DNA of 64,000 bases from Lederbergia graminis (GCF_042655485.1 NZ_JBHSMC010000020.1:62001-126000), one strand, 5' to 3'. Shown: positions 35,345 to 43,934, counted from the stretch's first letter. The notes: a model not told the origin generated them from the letters alone. Numbers and translations are program-made.

Positions 35345-35376
35345 AAAAGGGATATCAATAGCGATGTCCCTTTTTT
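35345..35376 (+). terminator. Terminator after the DUF4025-like gene
   Basis: Stem AAAAGGGATATC/GATGTCCCTTTT (one G-T pair) and T-run. Confidence 0.85.
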
Positions 35377-35448
35377 GTTTATACCATATTAAGTTACTCA
35401 AACAGTTTTTAGACTTTAGCTGTAACCAAATTTCCATCCATTGGGAGT

Positions 35449-35967
35449 TCATAACAATTTCCATTCCTCTTGTAAGAGCGCATAATAATACTCATCCCAC
35501 CACTCGTTTCCGTTTGGTATACATTTTTTAAAGTACCCTTCTCTTCTCATACCTATCTTCTCCATCACTCTCCATGATGGAGTATTCTCAGGTTGACACG
35601 TTGCGATTATTCGATGTAGATTCATTGTTTCAAAACCATGTTTTAACACGGAATAAGCCGCTTCCGATGCATATCCTTTATTTTGATAAGCAGGATTGAA
35701 CACCCAACCAATCTCATATGTATGATTGCCAAAATACGGATGGAACACAATATGACCAATCAACGTTTGTTCTTCTCGTAGCAACACAGCGTAATTTTTC
35801 GCATCATCACCGCTGTTTTCCTCTACAAATTTCTTTGCCATTTCTTTGGTAAAAACACCTTCCGGAATGTATTCCATTACGTTACGATTACTTGTGTAAC
35901 TATATACACTTTGCCAATCGTCAAATGTAAATCTTCTTATTAACAACCTGTCTGTAGTGATATTCAA
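35449..35967 (-). CDS. GNAT acetyltransferase, RimJ/RimL type
   Basis: 172 residues. It opens with ITTDRLLIRRFTFDDW, typical of RimJ/RimL N-acetyltransferases, and has the acetyl-CoA loop NKGYASEAAYSVLKHGF near 105-120 and the CQPENTPSWRVMEKIGMRRE block near 130-150. It transfers acetyl from acetyl-CoA, to a protein N-terminus or small amine; substrate unknown. Single gene. Confidence 0.9.
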   Translation of the reverse strand: MNITTDRLLIRRFTFDDWQSVYSYTSNRNVMEYIPEGVFTKEMAKKFVEENSGDDAKNYAVLLREEQTLIGHIVFHPYFGNHTYEIGWVFNPAYQNKGYASEAAYSVLKHGFETMNLHRIIATCQPENTPSWRVMEKIGMRREGYFKKCIPNGNEWWDEYYYALLQEEWKLL

Positions 35968-36139
35968 TTGGTTTCCCCCATATAATCTTTCATTTTTTTA
36001 TTTTATCTCATTTAGTAAAAAAGGTATAAATTGGATTGAAGGTTTTCAATGGATAGTTTAGCCAAAATTAATGGTCTAAAAGGAAAAATTTGAGACTTTT
36101 TCAAATTAAAATCGTCTAATGTTGAAGGAGGAGATATCC

Positions 36140-36568
36140 TTGAAAAATGTTAAATACTTAATTGCTTTTATTGGGATAATTTCAATTTTTATATTTGGTT
36201 GTACAAAAGTAAATGAAGAACAATTTATAAAAGTACAAAAGCGTATTGGTGTTGAATATAATTATGAAGACTTTAAAGAAATCACAGAAAGTGAGCAAGT
36301 TCAAAAAGTGAAAGATATTATAAAGGATATTAACTGGAGAAATGCTCAAGTAGATATGGTGCGCCCTGCTGATTACAGATTTGTTTTTCAATTTAAAAAC
36401 CCTGATATAGATGCAAAAGCAGTAACATATGAACTTTGGATAAGTCCGAACAAAGATAAAGTGGAACTCGTTAAAGACACTGAGGGTAAATATACTCAAT
36501 TAGATACGGATAAGTCAGCAGAACTATTTGAAATACTTACGGGTGAAAAATTGTCAGACCTAAAATAA
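36140..36568 (+). CDS. YhfM-like lipoprotein (paralogue 2)
   Basis: 142 residues from TTG 36140 (AAGGAGGAG at 36125-36133; the ATG at 36119 precedes that site). Signal peptide with lipobox IFGC. The C-terminal domain shares VKDIIKDINWRNAQVD, RPADY and LFEILTGEKL with the lipoprotein at 30472-30909, so the two are paralogues of the YhfM type. Function unknown. Confidence 0.75.
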   Translation: MKNVKYLIAFIGIISIFIFGCTKVNEEQFIKVQKRIGVEYNYEDFKEITESEQVQKVKDIIKDINWRNAQVDMVRPADYRFVFQFKNPDIDAKAVTYELWISPNKDKVELVKDTEGKYTQLDTDKSAELFEILTGEKLSDLK

Positions 36569-36582
36569 CGACTTATAGGGAA

Positions 36583-36620
36583 AAAATTAGAACTTCCGAT
36601 TATCTGGAAGTTCTATTTTT
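36583..36620 (+). terminator. Terminator after the second lipoprotein gene
   Basis: Stem AGAACTTCC/GGAAGTTCT extended by A/T pairs, ending in ATTTTTG. Confidence 0.85.
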
Positions 36621-36636
36621 GCGTATACTTGTGCAA

Positions 36637-36834
36637 TTATTCATTGACGCGATCCTTCGGTTTTTTATTATAGTTCATTATTCCTGATACAATCAGTATT
36701 CCTATAATACCACCTATAATTAAACTAATCATAAGCAGCCAATCTACTTCTTTATCCCCCAACCAACTCATTGCAAGTATTCCGATAATGATCCCCAAAA
36801 TATGTCCGATAGCAATTTTTAAAGTATTATTCAC
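36637..36834 (-). CDS. Small two-helix membrane protein
   Basis: 65 residues from GTG 36834, with GGAGGGGG four bases upstream; the longer frame to 36930 contains that site and is not needed. Two hydrophobic helices (KIAIGHILGIIIGILAMSWL and WLLMISLIIGGIIGILIVSG) and a basic tail. Unrecognised. Confidence 0.65.
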   Translation of the reverse strand: MNNTLKIAIGHILGIIIGILAMSWLGDKEVDWLLMISLIIGGIIGILIVSGIMNYNKKPKDRVNE

Positions 36835-36970
36835 TATTCCCCCTCCAACCATTGAATTAGTTTGTATATTAGTTAATCCAATTATAACAAAAATTTCCGA
36901 ATTTTGTATCATATTCTCATTAAGAATCAATTAGTTATTTGAATGACTGAGTATTGGTACAGTTTGAGCC

Positions 36971-37471
36971 ATGAATAGGATTGACACATTTAAAATTATG
37001 TTATATATTTCTAATATATTGTTATATATTTCTAATATTATGTTGTATATTTCTAACGTTGGGTGGTCATTTATTTTGAACATTAAAATATTACTTTTAG
37101 TAGTTACTTCTCTTGGTGTTGTATTCGGAATGTTATATCAAGCTGTTTCATTATTTCGAAATAATGACAGTTTATCAGCATCACTTTTATTAATTGGATT
37201 AGTAAGTTTTATTGGATTGATATCAATCATTTTAAAAAGACTTTTCTCTGAACTAAAACAAGGTATCACATTTGAAGATGAACGTTCTAAAAAAATTAAG
37301 TTACATTCAGCAGGAACAGCATACTTTTATTCCTTATTTATATGGATTGCTTTACTTGCTTTTCAAAAATACTTCAACAAAGATGACATTTTATTATTAG
37401 GATTAATTGGGATGGTTTCCACCCTATTTATATCTTGGGTTTTTACCAAGAATAAGAAAGGCTTAGAATAA
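36971..37471 (+). CDS. Multi-pass membrane protein (DUF2178-like) paired with an XRE regulator
   Basis: Up to 166 residues, four membrane helices. A conserved FEDERSKKIKLHSAGTAYF stretch (about 98-116) between helices 2 and 3 resembles DUF2178 proteins. The first 27 residues are three copies of a seven-residue repeat (MLYISNI/LLYISNI/MLYISNV) encoded by 21-base tandem repeats; a later start (TTG near 37076) is possible. Its stop codon overlaps the ATG of the XRE gene by one base. Such membrane-protein/XRE pairs usually regulate each other. Confidence 0.65.
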   Translation: MNRIDTFKIMLYISNILLYISNIMLYISNVGWSFILNIKILLLVVTSLGVVFGMLYQAVSLFRNNDSLSASLLLIGLVSFIGLISIILKRLFSELKQGITFEDERSKKIKLHSAGTAYFYSLFIWIALLAFQKYFNKDDILLLGLIGMVSTLFISWVFTKNKKGLE

Positions 37472-37677
37472 TGAAGACAAAGATTAAAGAATACAGAGCA
37501 AAGCATAATATGACTCAATTAGATCTTGCAAAAGCAGTTGGAGTAAGAAGAGAAACCATTAGCTTTTTAGAAAAAGGTGAGTATAATCCTTCTTTAAAAT
37601 TAGCTGTTAAAATCGCTCACCAGTTCCACACAACTGTAGAAGATTTATTTATTTTTGAAGAAAGTGATTTCCAATAA
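37471..37677 (+). CDS. XRE-family transcriptional regulator, YozG-like
   Basis: 68 residues, a single helix-turn-helix: IKEYRAKHNMTQLDLAKAVG, then VRRETISFLEKGEYNPSLKL. It overlaps the membrane-protein stop codon by one base and is followed 29 bases later by a tiny membrane-protein gene with its own strong ribosome binding site. Stand-alone HTH proteins of this size typically regulate the adjacent operon. Confidence 0.9.
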   Translation: MKTKIKEYRAKHNMTQLDLAKAVGVRRETISFLEKGEYNPSLKLAVKIAHQFHTTVEDLFIFEESDFQ

Positions 37678-37706
37678 CTGCTCGTTTAAGGAAGGAGGTA
37701 ATATAG

Positions 37707-37811
37707 ATGTTCGTATATTTGTACCGCAAAATGAATAAAACTCAACAAATAATAACTTTAGGAATAACGGTTACAATGTTAATCACTGGTTCGCTAATGC
37801 TCTTCGTTTAA
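37707..37811 (+). CDS. 34-residue membrane microprotein
   Basis: Begins with ATG 37707 behind a near-perfect GAAGGAGGT (seven-base spacing). The product MFVYLYRKMNKTQQ plus one hydrophobic helix (IITLGITVTMLITGSLMLFV) forms a single-span peptide. It is third in the operon after the membrane protein and XRE regulator; unrecognised. The ribosome binding site quality argues that it is expressed. Confidence 0.6.
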   Translation: MFVYLYRKMNKTQQIITLGITVTMLITGSLMLFV

Positions 37812-37855
37812 TACAGGACAGTTTTTTGTAACAAATTAAAAGTGACATAAAGAAA

Positions 37856-37895
37856 AGAAAGTGCTTGGAATTGGAACTAAATTCATGCACTTTCT
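37856..37895. terminator. Bidirectional terminator
   Basis: A nine-base-pair stem AGAAAGTGC/GCACTTTCT between the convergent microprotein gene and the DUF1385 gene, with T-rich flanks on both strands; it touches the DUF1385 stop codon. Confidence 0.8.
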
Positions 37896-38668
37896 CATTT
37901 TTTAGTTTCATCTCTATTCTTACTAGCATTCGTTTCTGCCCTTATCAGCTCTTCATAAGATGCTATCGCCACTTCTAAATGCTGGATGGATGGCTTTGAA
38001 GTAAATAAAGTATATTGGAAAAAAGCACCTATCCAATAAAAAGGTGCCATCCATCTTGATTGAATAAGAAAAACTTCATAACTCAAACAAACACTAAGTA
38101 TCATTAATACCGTAATTTGTGAAATAAAAAGAGATAGTATCAAATTTATAACAAAGAAAAAGACGACAAAATTAGTTCCGCAATGATGGTGTATTCTTGA
38201 CTGTTTCATTACATCTGATATTTGAAGACTAGACAGTGTACTATAAGATGTATCTGTCATATGCTCAGCCGCATGATACTTGCCAAGATTACTCAGTTTG
38301 ATAATTATTCCAAAAATAAACAATATGATTGCTACTAGTAATAAAAAGGAATGTTGAATCCATTCGGCAATAATGGGTAAAAAAGATATGGAGGTCCCAC
38401 CATCACGACTTCCTAGTACAAGAAAAACGAAAATTGTAAGAAGAATTAAATGGATCTTCCACATCATAATTACAGGCTTTACAAATAAGAATAATCCCCG
38501 AATGAATGGTATTTTTCCAATCAATCTATCCAACTTTGGAGCAAGCTTTCGTTTAAAAATATTTATTTCTATTGTTCCATCTTTGCTTCTTATTGCTTTT
38601 GATCCATAATTCTCGGAATAGAAAACGACATGATTAAATCCCGCGGAACCACCTTTAATCATTGACAT
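37895..38668 (-). CDS. DUF1385-family membrane protein
   Basis: 257 residues from ATG 38668 (GGGAGGTAAC directly upstream). Family marks: KGGSAGFNHVVFYS near the N-terminus, a KIPFIRG turn, YHAAEHM and HHHCGTNF (His/Cys residues proposed as a metal site) and at least four membrane helices. The family is proposed to be a metal-dependent membrane enzyme of unknown substrate. It lies 24 bases downstream of the MerR-like gene and is probably co-transcribed with it. Confidence 0.8.
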   Translation of the reverse strand: MSMIKGGSAGFNHVVFYSENYGSKAIRSKDGTIEINIFKRKLAPKLDRLIGKIPFIRGLFLFVKPVIMMWKIHLILLTIFVFLVLGSRDGGTSISFLPIIAEWIQHSFLLLVAIILFIFGIIIKLSNLGKYHAAEHMTDTSYSTLSSLQISDVMKQSRIHHHCGTNFVVFFFVINLILSLFISQITVLMILSVCLSYEVFLIQSRWMAPFYWIGAFFQYTLFTSKPSIQHLEVAIASYEELIRAETNASKNRDETKK

Positions 38669-38692
38669 GTTACCTCCCTCCAAAAACTGTAA

Positions 38693-39502
38693 TTATCCTT
38701 TTTCTGAGTTCGGAATGTATACGCTTAATAGCATAATAGCATGTAAGAATATGTGTTGACATGTTTCATACTTTATTTTCGTTGCTTCATAGAATTTATT
38801 GAGTTCTCTAAGCAATATAGTCAACTTTTTAATAAGTGGATTATTTTTTGATGCAGTATCATATTTAATCCCCATTACTACACACATAAAAAACTCATCT
38901 ATCTTTTCAGTAATTAGGTTCCTATTTGGGATAAAGGTGAAAATATGTGTTACATACCCGTCCACAACATCTGAATCCCAAAATTCCTGTTCAGGTTCTA
39001 GCTCAAGTTTGGAAAGATTAAGGACCGTATCAATTACGTTGGCTTGATATAAAAAATATTGATATAGGGATTGCAAATTTTCATTTTCATCTGGATATTT
39101 ATTTTTATCCTCTGTTATCTCCTCAAGTAACTCCCTTTTCTCATCTGATAACCCGATAACCGTATTACAAGATATATAAAATAACTTAATCGCATGAATA
39201 TAATTCGCAGTACAATCATAATTTACTAAAATATCATATATCTTTTGAATACTTTCAGCTCTAGAGGAAACATTTTCAATAATATGTTCTAGTTTATTTA
39301 GATCTTTATATGTTATCTTCACATTACTAATCAAATCTACATACATTTTTATCATGTTTAGTGAATCATCATCAATGATATAATGTCCTTGTTCATTTGT
39401 ATCTAGATTCATTCCCATGTAACCTATGATTCTATTAACCTTATTCCTATGATCTAATTCTAATACCTTTGCCGCTTGACCCGTTGTATATGCATTGGAC
39501 AT
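38693..39502 (-). CDS. MerR-like HTH protein with long helical C-terminus
   Basis: 269 residues. Residues 1-45 (YTTGQAAKVLELDHRNKVNR) look like a MerR-type winged helix. The rest, about 220 residues, is helical with many Tyr/Asn and no recognised ligand domain. First gene of a pair with DUF1385, so it may be its regulator. The combination is not one I recognise, and the HTH assignment is moderate. Confidence 0.55.
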   Translation of the reverse strand: MSNAYTTGQAAKVLELDHRNKVNRIIGYMGMNLDTNEQGHYIIDDDSLNMIKMYVDLISNVKITYKDLNKLEHIIENVSSRAESIQKIYDILVNYDCTANYIHAIKLFYISCNTVIGLSDEKRELLEEITEDKNKYPDENENLQSLYQYFLYQANVIDTVLNLSKLELEPEQEFWDSDVVDGYVTHIFTFIPNRNLITEKIDEFFMCVVMGIKYDTASKNNPLIKKLTILLRELNKFYEATKIKYETCQHIFLHAIMLLSVYIPNSEKG

Positions 39503-39669
39503 AACTATCCCCTCCTATTAATAATTTGTTTAAATTCATGTTAACCGTGACAGTGGTGTAACCGTCAAGACCTTACATTCACGATTTTTTAAAATCACTA
39601 AAAACAATTAAATCTGTTGCTGCATAGACACTTCCATAGCTGTACGTTACTTTTCCCCCTTCGAAAAAA
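39503..39669. other. Intergenic stretch with no visible gene
   Basis: Between the MerR-like gene and the palindrome at 39670. No credible frame. A short TGACAGTCCC/GGTGATGA-type imperfect inverted repeat occurs further on at 39828-39847, and 39715-39910 is also without a gene. Confidence 0.5.
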
Positions 39670-39714
39670 GTGCCTGGCACCGGAACAATTCTGAATTGTT
39701 CCGGTGCCAGGCAC
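39670..39714. repeat. Perfect 21-base-pair palindrome
   Basis: Two perfectly complementary 21-base arms separated by CTG. Each arm carries the GTGCCTGGCACCG core, which also occurs in the imperfect palindromes at 76-106 and 118-150, almost 40 kb away. Intergenic. The arm length and symmetry suggest a mobile palindromic element; the A-run before it and absence of a T-run argue against a simple terminator. Confidence 0.9.
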
Positions 39715-39910
39715 GCTTCTCTATAGTCTAGACTTACATTTAGTTTAGTGGCAATTCCTTCCTTACTTAACCATCTCGATAGTTCACTGTCCTACCCCAT
39801 GTCAATAAAAAAGGAGAGCAAGGATTTGGTGACAGTCCCTCATCACCCTAAAGCATTAACGCGATGGGGGATTGACCCAAACCCCCACTTCCAACCCCAT
39901 TTAATTTTTC

Positions 39911-40474
39911 CTAACAAAGTAAATATTCTAAATCTATTTCAAATCCTTCTAAGATCTTCGAAGAAACGATTCCAACATTAGTTTTAATATCATGCTGTTC
40001 ATACATGTTTTCTTTATTCAATGAATATACCGTGACCGTATTTAGCATAGGATTAACGATCCAGTATTCTTTGACTCTATAATTCATATATAGATTTAAT
40101 TTTGTAATTAAGTCATGGGATTGATTTGATGGGCTAAGGATTTCGACAATTAATTCAGGAACTCCTACATATCGTTGGTCTGTAAATCCATCCTTATTGC
40201 AAATTACACTAATATCTGGGATTACAATTTTTGTTCCTTCTATCTCTTCATTTTTTAATTCAATATCAAATGGAGCATGAAATACCTCACAATGCTTCCT
40301 TTCAAGAAAATTACCAAATTTGATATGAAGTCTACTTGAAATACGTTGATGCTTAGTTGATGGTGAGGGCGACATATATACAGCACCATCAATATACTCT
40401 AATAATTCCTCACTACTTTCACGGATTTTAAAGTACTCATCTACTGAAATATAGGCCTTCCGATAAAGATTCAT
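39911..40474 (-). CDS. Uma2-family putative restriction-like nuclease (DUF820)
   Basis: 187 residues from ATG 40474 (AAGGAGTGGTG upstream). Uma2 marks: ISVDEYFKIRESSEELLEYI, DGAVYMSPSPSTKHQ, PDISVIC and ELIVEILSPSN near 115-130 (Asp and Glu of a PD-(D/E)XK-like site), then KEYWIVNP. The family shares the restriction-endonuclease fold; its role is unknown. The Glu-x-Leu pattern lacks an adjacent lysine, as in many family members. Single gene. Confidence 0.85.
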   Translation of the reverse strand: MNLYRKAYISVDEYFKIRESSEELLEYIDGAVYMSPSPSTKHQRISSRLHIKFGNFLERKHCEVFHAPFDIELKNEEIEGTKIVIPDISVICNKDGFTDQRYVGVPELIVEILSPSNQSHDLITKLNLYMNYRVKEYWIVNPMLNTVTVYSLNKENMYEQHDIKTNVGIVSSKILEGFEIDLEYLLC

Positions 40475-40622
40475 AACACCACTCCTTAAGCTCGAGCTCG
40501 ATATCATTTGCTATATTTTAACACATTCCCAAAACACGATATAGTATTTACAGATTTTCCGTGTGAAAATGTGTAAGATGAATTCAATTCTTACCTAATT
40601 CAAGCTTTTTCCTCAAAACAAA

Positions 40623-40662
40623 AACACTTGCAAATATTTATTTATCAACATTTGCAAGTGTT
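40623..40662 (-). terminator. Terminator downstream of the CPBP protease gene
   Basis: A perfect 13-base-pair stem AACACTTGCAAAT/ATTTGCAAGTGTT with a T-run on the minus strand, 90 bases beyond the gene's stop. Confidence 0.75.
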
Positions 40663-40751
40663 ATATCGTTACTAGTAGTCTTCATTTTCCATTTAGTTCA
40701 ACAGTCGTTTTCTCTCAGCGACTTATACACATATATTATGCAGATTTCTTC

Positions 40752-41543
40752 TTAAGCTTCTAATTGCCGGTTCGCATCATAAGGAGAAACTTTTTTAATA
40801 CCGCGGTAATATTGATATAACATGAAACAAACAATTGGTAATAATATGATATATATAATAGATTCAATGTTTATAGAATGTTGTAATTCTGCTGCAGACG
40901 AAAAATTTTGCTTAGCCGTAAAGATAGTTACAGTTGAAATTAAATTACTTACCGCATGTAAAATAATTGGTACGATCAATTTCTTCGTTTTTACATATAC
41001 TAGACTGAAAAATACCCCTACTAAAAAGTAAGTTAAGTATAAACTTGAGTTAAAATGAAAGACTGAAAAAGTCATAGAACTCAAAACGATAGCCTTTCCT
41101 ACCCCATACTTCGCGCTCCACTTATTTAATAGATACCCTCTAAACAGCAGTTCTTCGAAAATAGGTCCTAATGTGAAACTGAGTACTCTCATCATGATCA
41201 AATTAATATTTACAACTACTGCTCCATCTAAATAATCAGCATATAATCTTTCATATATTCCGGAGTTGAAAACGGAAGCGATTTGTACACCGATACTCTG
41301 TGAAAAATATGAAGCCAACTTCATAACGATTACAAATCCAAATAATAATAACCAAGGTTCGTTACGTAATGAAAAAGTACCAGTTACTTGCAACATGGAT
41401 ACGTCATTCCTGCGCAAGGTTCGAACTACTATGTAAATGGATAATACGTGATACGTTGCAACCATTAAAAATTCTAATTCAATTCCTATAATAGATTCAA
41501 CGACTGTAAAGATAATGATAGACACAACATGAACAAGAACCAA
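40752..41543 (-). CDS. CPBP-family intramembrane metalloprotease (CAAX protease)
   Basis: At least 263 residues with about seven membrane helices. The active-site motif GPIFEELLFRGYLLNKW near residue 135 (EExxxR) is followed by SMTFSVFHFNSS near 165 (FxxxH) and a third motif near VPIILHAVSN. These enzymes cleave within the membrane; bacterial ones often handle small peptides or confer immunity. The TTG at 41543 has no ribosome binding site and the frame is open upstream through KGESYLTNINSWGIVWQ, behind GGGGGA at about 41608-41613 but with no ATG/GTG/TTG there. The true start may be an ATC/ATT or the start may have mutated. Confidence 0.85.
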   Translation of the reverse strand: MVLVHVVSIIIFTVVESIIGIELEFLMVATYHVLSIYIVVRTLRRNDVSMLQVTGTFSLRNEPWLLLFGFVIVMKLASYFSQSIGVQIASVFNSGIYERLYADYLDGAVVVNINLIMMRVLSFTLGPIFEELLFRGYLLNKWSAKYGVGKAIVLSSMTFSVFHFNSSLYLTYFLVGVFFSLVYVKTKKLIVPIILHAVSNLISTVTIFTAKQNFSSAAELQHSINIESIIYIILLPIVCFMLYQYYRGIKKVSPYDANRQLEA

Positions 41544-41644
41544 CTGCCATACAATACCCCATGAATTAATATTTGTTAGATAAGACTCTCCCTTGATGAT
41601 AATTCCCCCTGTGATGTTTTTATAACCCCCAAGTTCAATAATAC

Positions 41645-42148
41645 TTATAAATACTTAATCATAAAGTCCACATCATAATACATGTTATTTTTCAGCTTTA
41701 AACCTTTTCTCTCTGAACCAAATAATTCAAAATCCAAGGAGGAATAAAGTTTTTTTGCTGATTCATTCGTGGAAACAACAGCTAAATATAACTGTTCCAA
41801 CCCTTCTATTTGTTTTGCTTTCTCTATTGCTACTTCCATTAAGGCCTTTCCAACTCCTAAACCTCTTATGGAATCCGAAACATACATGGCTCCAATATGC
41901 GCCCGATGCCTTAATTTATATAACTGTTCTTTATATAAAGTAATGATTCCAACCAGTTCGCCCTTCACAAAAGCTCCATATGTAAAAGAGTCGTTCGATT
42001 GAAACTGATTAAAATATTTATCTATCGAACAGTCTATTTCTTCTTCATAACTGGAAGCAAATGCTTCTGGAACTCTTTTTAAAGATTCAAGTCTAATGCG
42101 ACGATACATTTCTGCATCTTCTAATGATGATAACATTCTAATTTCCAC
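41645..42148 (-). CDS. GNAT acetyltransferase
   Basis: 167 residues. Opens with IRMLSSLEDAEMYRRIRLES; acetyl-CoA loop IRGLGVGKALMEVAIEKAK near 93-111; NESAKKLYSSLDFELFGSE near 130-148. Full-length GNAT fold, substrate unknown. It is read toward the CPBP gene with about 100 bases between them. Confidence 0.9.
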   Translation of the reverse strand: MEIRMLSSLEDAEMYRRIRLESLKRVPEAFASSYEEEIDCSIDKYFNQFQSNDSFTYGAFVKGELVGIITLYKEQLYKLRHRAHIGAMYVSDSIRGLGVGKALMEVAIEKAKQIEGLEQLYLAVVSTNESAKKLYSSLDFELFGSERKGLKLKNNMYYDVDFMIKYL

Positions 42149-42273
42149 TGTTCTTCCCCTTTTTGCGATTAATCTTATTGAAGTTAAACTAGCCCTGTTA
42201 ATATATTCATATCATACCACTCTTTTATGTAAGTTTTCATAAAATTCATATATTCGTAAAAATAGATTTCCAG

Positions 42274-42663
42274 CTACTCTTTTAGGATCTTTTTTATTCT
42301 GATTGATTCTTCTTTCTTGTCTATGTATTCAAACAAACCGATTCGATTTCCCCAAGGATCAGAAAAGGTGCACCATTTTACCGGAACTTCTTCACGGGAA
42401 AATATCTCAAAATCCTCAACCTTCAATTCATCTATCAACCTCGCTTTTTCTGCTGCTAGATCTTTTACAGCTAAGCGAAGTGGTCCACTCCCCGATGAAG
42501 GTTCTCCTTCTGCTACTTGTAACCAACATCCAGGTACTACCTCCCATTCTACAAACCCATCGTGCGGGATAAAATCGGCTTCCTTTTGTAAGAATGTTTG
42601 GTACCACTTATGGCCCTCATCTATATTAGTAACACGAACCTGATAAGTCATTTCAAAAAACAT
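42274..42663 (-). CDS. VOC-superfamily (glyoxalase/bleomycin-resistance fold) protein
   Basis: 129 residues: one pair of beta-alpha-beta-beta-beta units with YQVRVTNIDEGHKWYQTFLQ near the start and WCTFSDPWGNRIGLFEYID near the end, typical of the VOC fold. The metal-ligand Glu in GLFEYI is present. Substrate cannot be told. It is 37 bases downstream of the GNAT gene at 42701-43210, possibly co-transcribed. Confidence 0.82.
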   Translation of the reverse strand: MFFEMTYQVRVTNIDEGHKWYQTFLQKEADFIPHDGFVEWEVVPGCWLQVAEGEPSSGSGPLRLAVKDLAAEKARLIDELKVEDFEIFSREEVPVKWCTFSDPWGNRIGLFEYIDKKEESIRIKKILKE

Positions 42664-42700
42664 TTACATCGCCGCCTGACATCTTTTAATGTAAGAATTT

Positions 42701-43210
42701 TCATTTCTTTAGATTCATTTGATATTTACTATGTCCATCCGTTATACCAACAAGATCAAATCTATTATCCTTATAAAAGTTATTTAACTTTATGTTTTCC
42801 GCAACACAGTCTAATCTAAGATATTCTTGATCCCTATTGTTCTGTATCCAAGAAAGGATTCCTCTACCGATACCTTTATTCATATATGTTGGAATGATGG
42901 CAAGCCTATGCAAATAAAGCAATTTAGAGGAATTATCTTTACCCCAAATAGCCCTATCCCATTCCGTTTGTTTAGATGCTAATGTAAAAGTAGCCACCAT
43001 TTCGTAATCTTTCAAAACAATATATGTTTCTTGATTACATACAGCTTGTTCAATCTCTTCATCATCACCTCCATCTAAAAGATAACGCCATTGGTCTATA
43101 TCATTATCCTTCATCCACTGAGCGATTTGTTTTAACATTTTAATAAGATTACTAGTATCCTCTTTTGTAGCAAGTTTTATTTGATAACCTTCTAAGTGGT
43201 CAAAGCTCAT
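42701..43210 (-). CDS. GNAT acetyltransferase
   Basis: 169 residues. Acetyl-CoA loop IPTYMNKGIGRGILSWIQNN near 113-132; LRLDCVAENIKLNNFYKDNR near 138-157; N-terminal YQIKLATKEDTSNLIKML strand-helix. It probably modifies a small molecule. It lies between a YdcF-like gene and a VOC gene on the same strand. Confidence 0.9.
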   Translation of the reverse strand: MSFDHLEGYQIKLATKEDTSNLIKMLKQIAQWMKDNDIDQWRYLLDGGDDEEIEQAVCNQETYIVLKDYEMVATFTLASKQTEWDRAIWGKDNSSKLLYLHRLAIIPTYMNKGIGRGILSWIQNNRDQEYLRLDCVAENIKLNNFYKDNRFDLVGITDGHSKYQMNLKK

Positions 43211-43243
43211 TTCTTACCTCCAGTGAGTTTTTAAATGGCAATC

Positions 43244-43849
43244 TTAAATTTGAATTTTTTCATCCTTTATCGATCCATGCTTAACATATTTAATGATTTT
43301 TTCTGCCTCCGTTCTAACACGGATCCTTCCTTTTTCACTTAAATGCCAATTGTCTTGTCGGGTTACACCATCCTCCGCTGCGCATAATGTAAACTTAATC
43401 CAGCTTGGCATGTAAGTCCTTAATGTCATAGCTAGCCTCTTCATATGAAAGGTGTTTGTTACTACTAAGATTCTATTTATGTTTTGAAGCTGAAATTCTC
43501 TTTGTAATACCATTAAAGAAGCTAATACATTTTCTACGGTATTTAATGATCTTTCTTCCGTCAGTATATCTTTCTCTGGAACTCCTAAAATCAATGCTTC
43601 CTTTTTTAATAAGGCAGCTTCTGTCATCCCACTGTCCTCAAATACCATTCCACCTGAAAACAATATCTTTTTTGCTCTACCTTGTTTATACAATTCAATT
43701 GCAGCTGGCAGTCTGTAGCGAACTGCTGTTTTACTTCCTACAACCAATATGCAATCACCATTATGACCGTCATCTTCCGTATCCGAAAATATGAGTTTGG
43801 TTATTTGCTCCCTTGTCAATTCTTCAAAATTCAATTGAGTAATGTACAT
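43244..43849 (-). CDS. YdcF/DUF218-family protein
   Basis: 201 residues. Family marks: GDCILVVGSKTAVRYRLPAA near 28-47, KKILFSGGM near 60, ILTEERSLNTVENVLASL near 100-117 and ILVVTNTFHMKRLAMTLR near 130. These match the DUF218/YdcF Rossmann-like fold, which includes ElyC/SanA proteins; here no signal peptide is present, so it is cytoplasmic. The biochemical role is not established. Upstream of a GNAT gene on the same strand. Confidence 0.85.
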   Translation of the reverse strand: MYITQLNFEELTREQITKLIFSDTEDDGHNGDCILVVGSKTAVRYRLPAAIELYKQGRAKKILFSGGMVFEDSGMTEAALLKKEALILGVPEKDILTEERSLNTVENVLASLMVLQREFQLQNINRILVVTNTFHMKRLAMTLRTYMPSWIKFTLCAAEDGVTRQDNWHLSEKGRIRVRTEAEKIIKYVKHGSIKDEKIQI

Positions 43850-43934
43850 TCGTCACCTCTTTCTAAGAAATAAAAACTTCTCTCCTCATTCAAGTAAAGA
43901 TGTGCTGTTTGTGTTTTTGGATCAAACAGATTTG

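Noticed and set aside
39828..39847. TGACAGTCCC-type inverted repeat as a separate element
   Set aside because: The dyad is short and imperfect, and a single occurrence in the window is not enough to call it a repeat.
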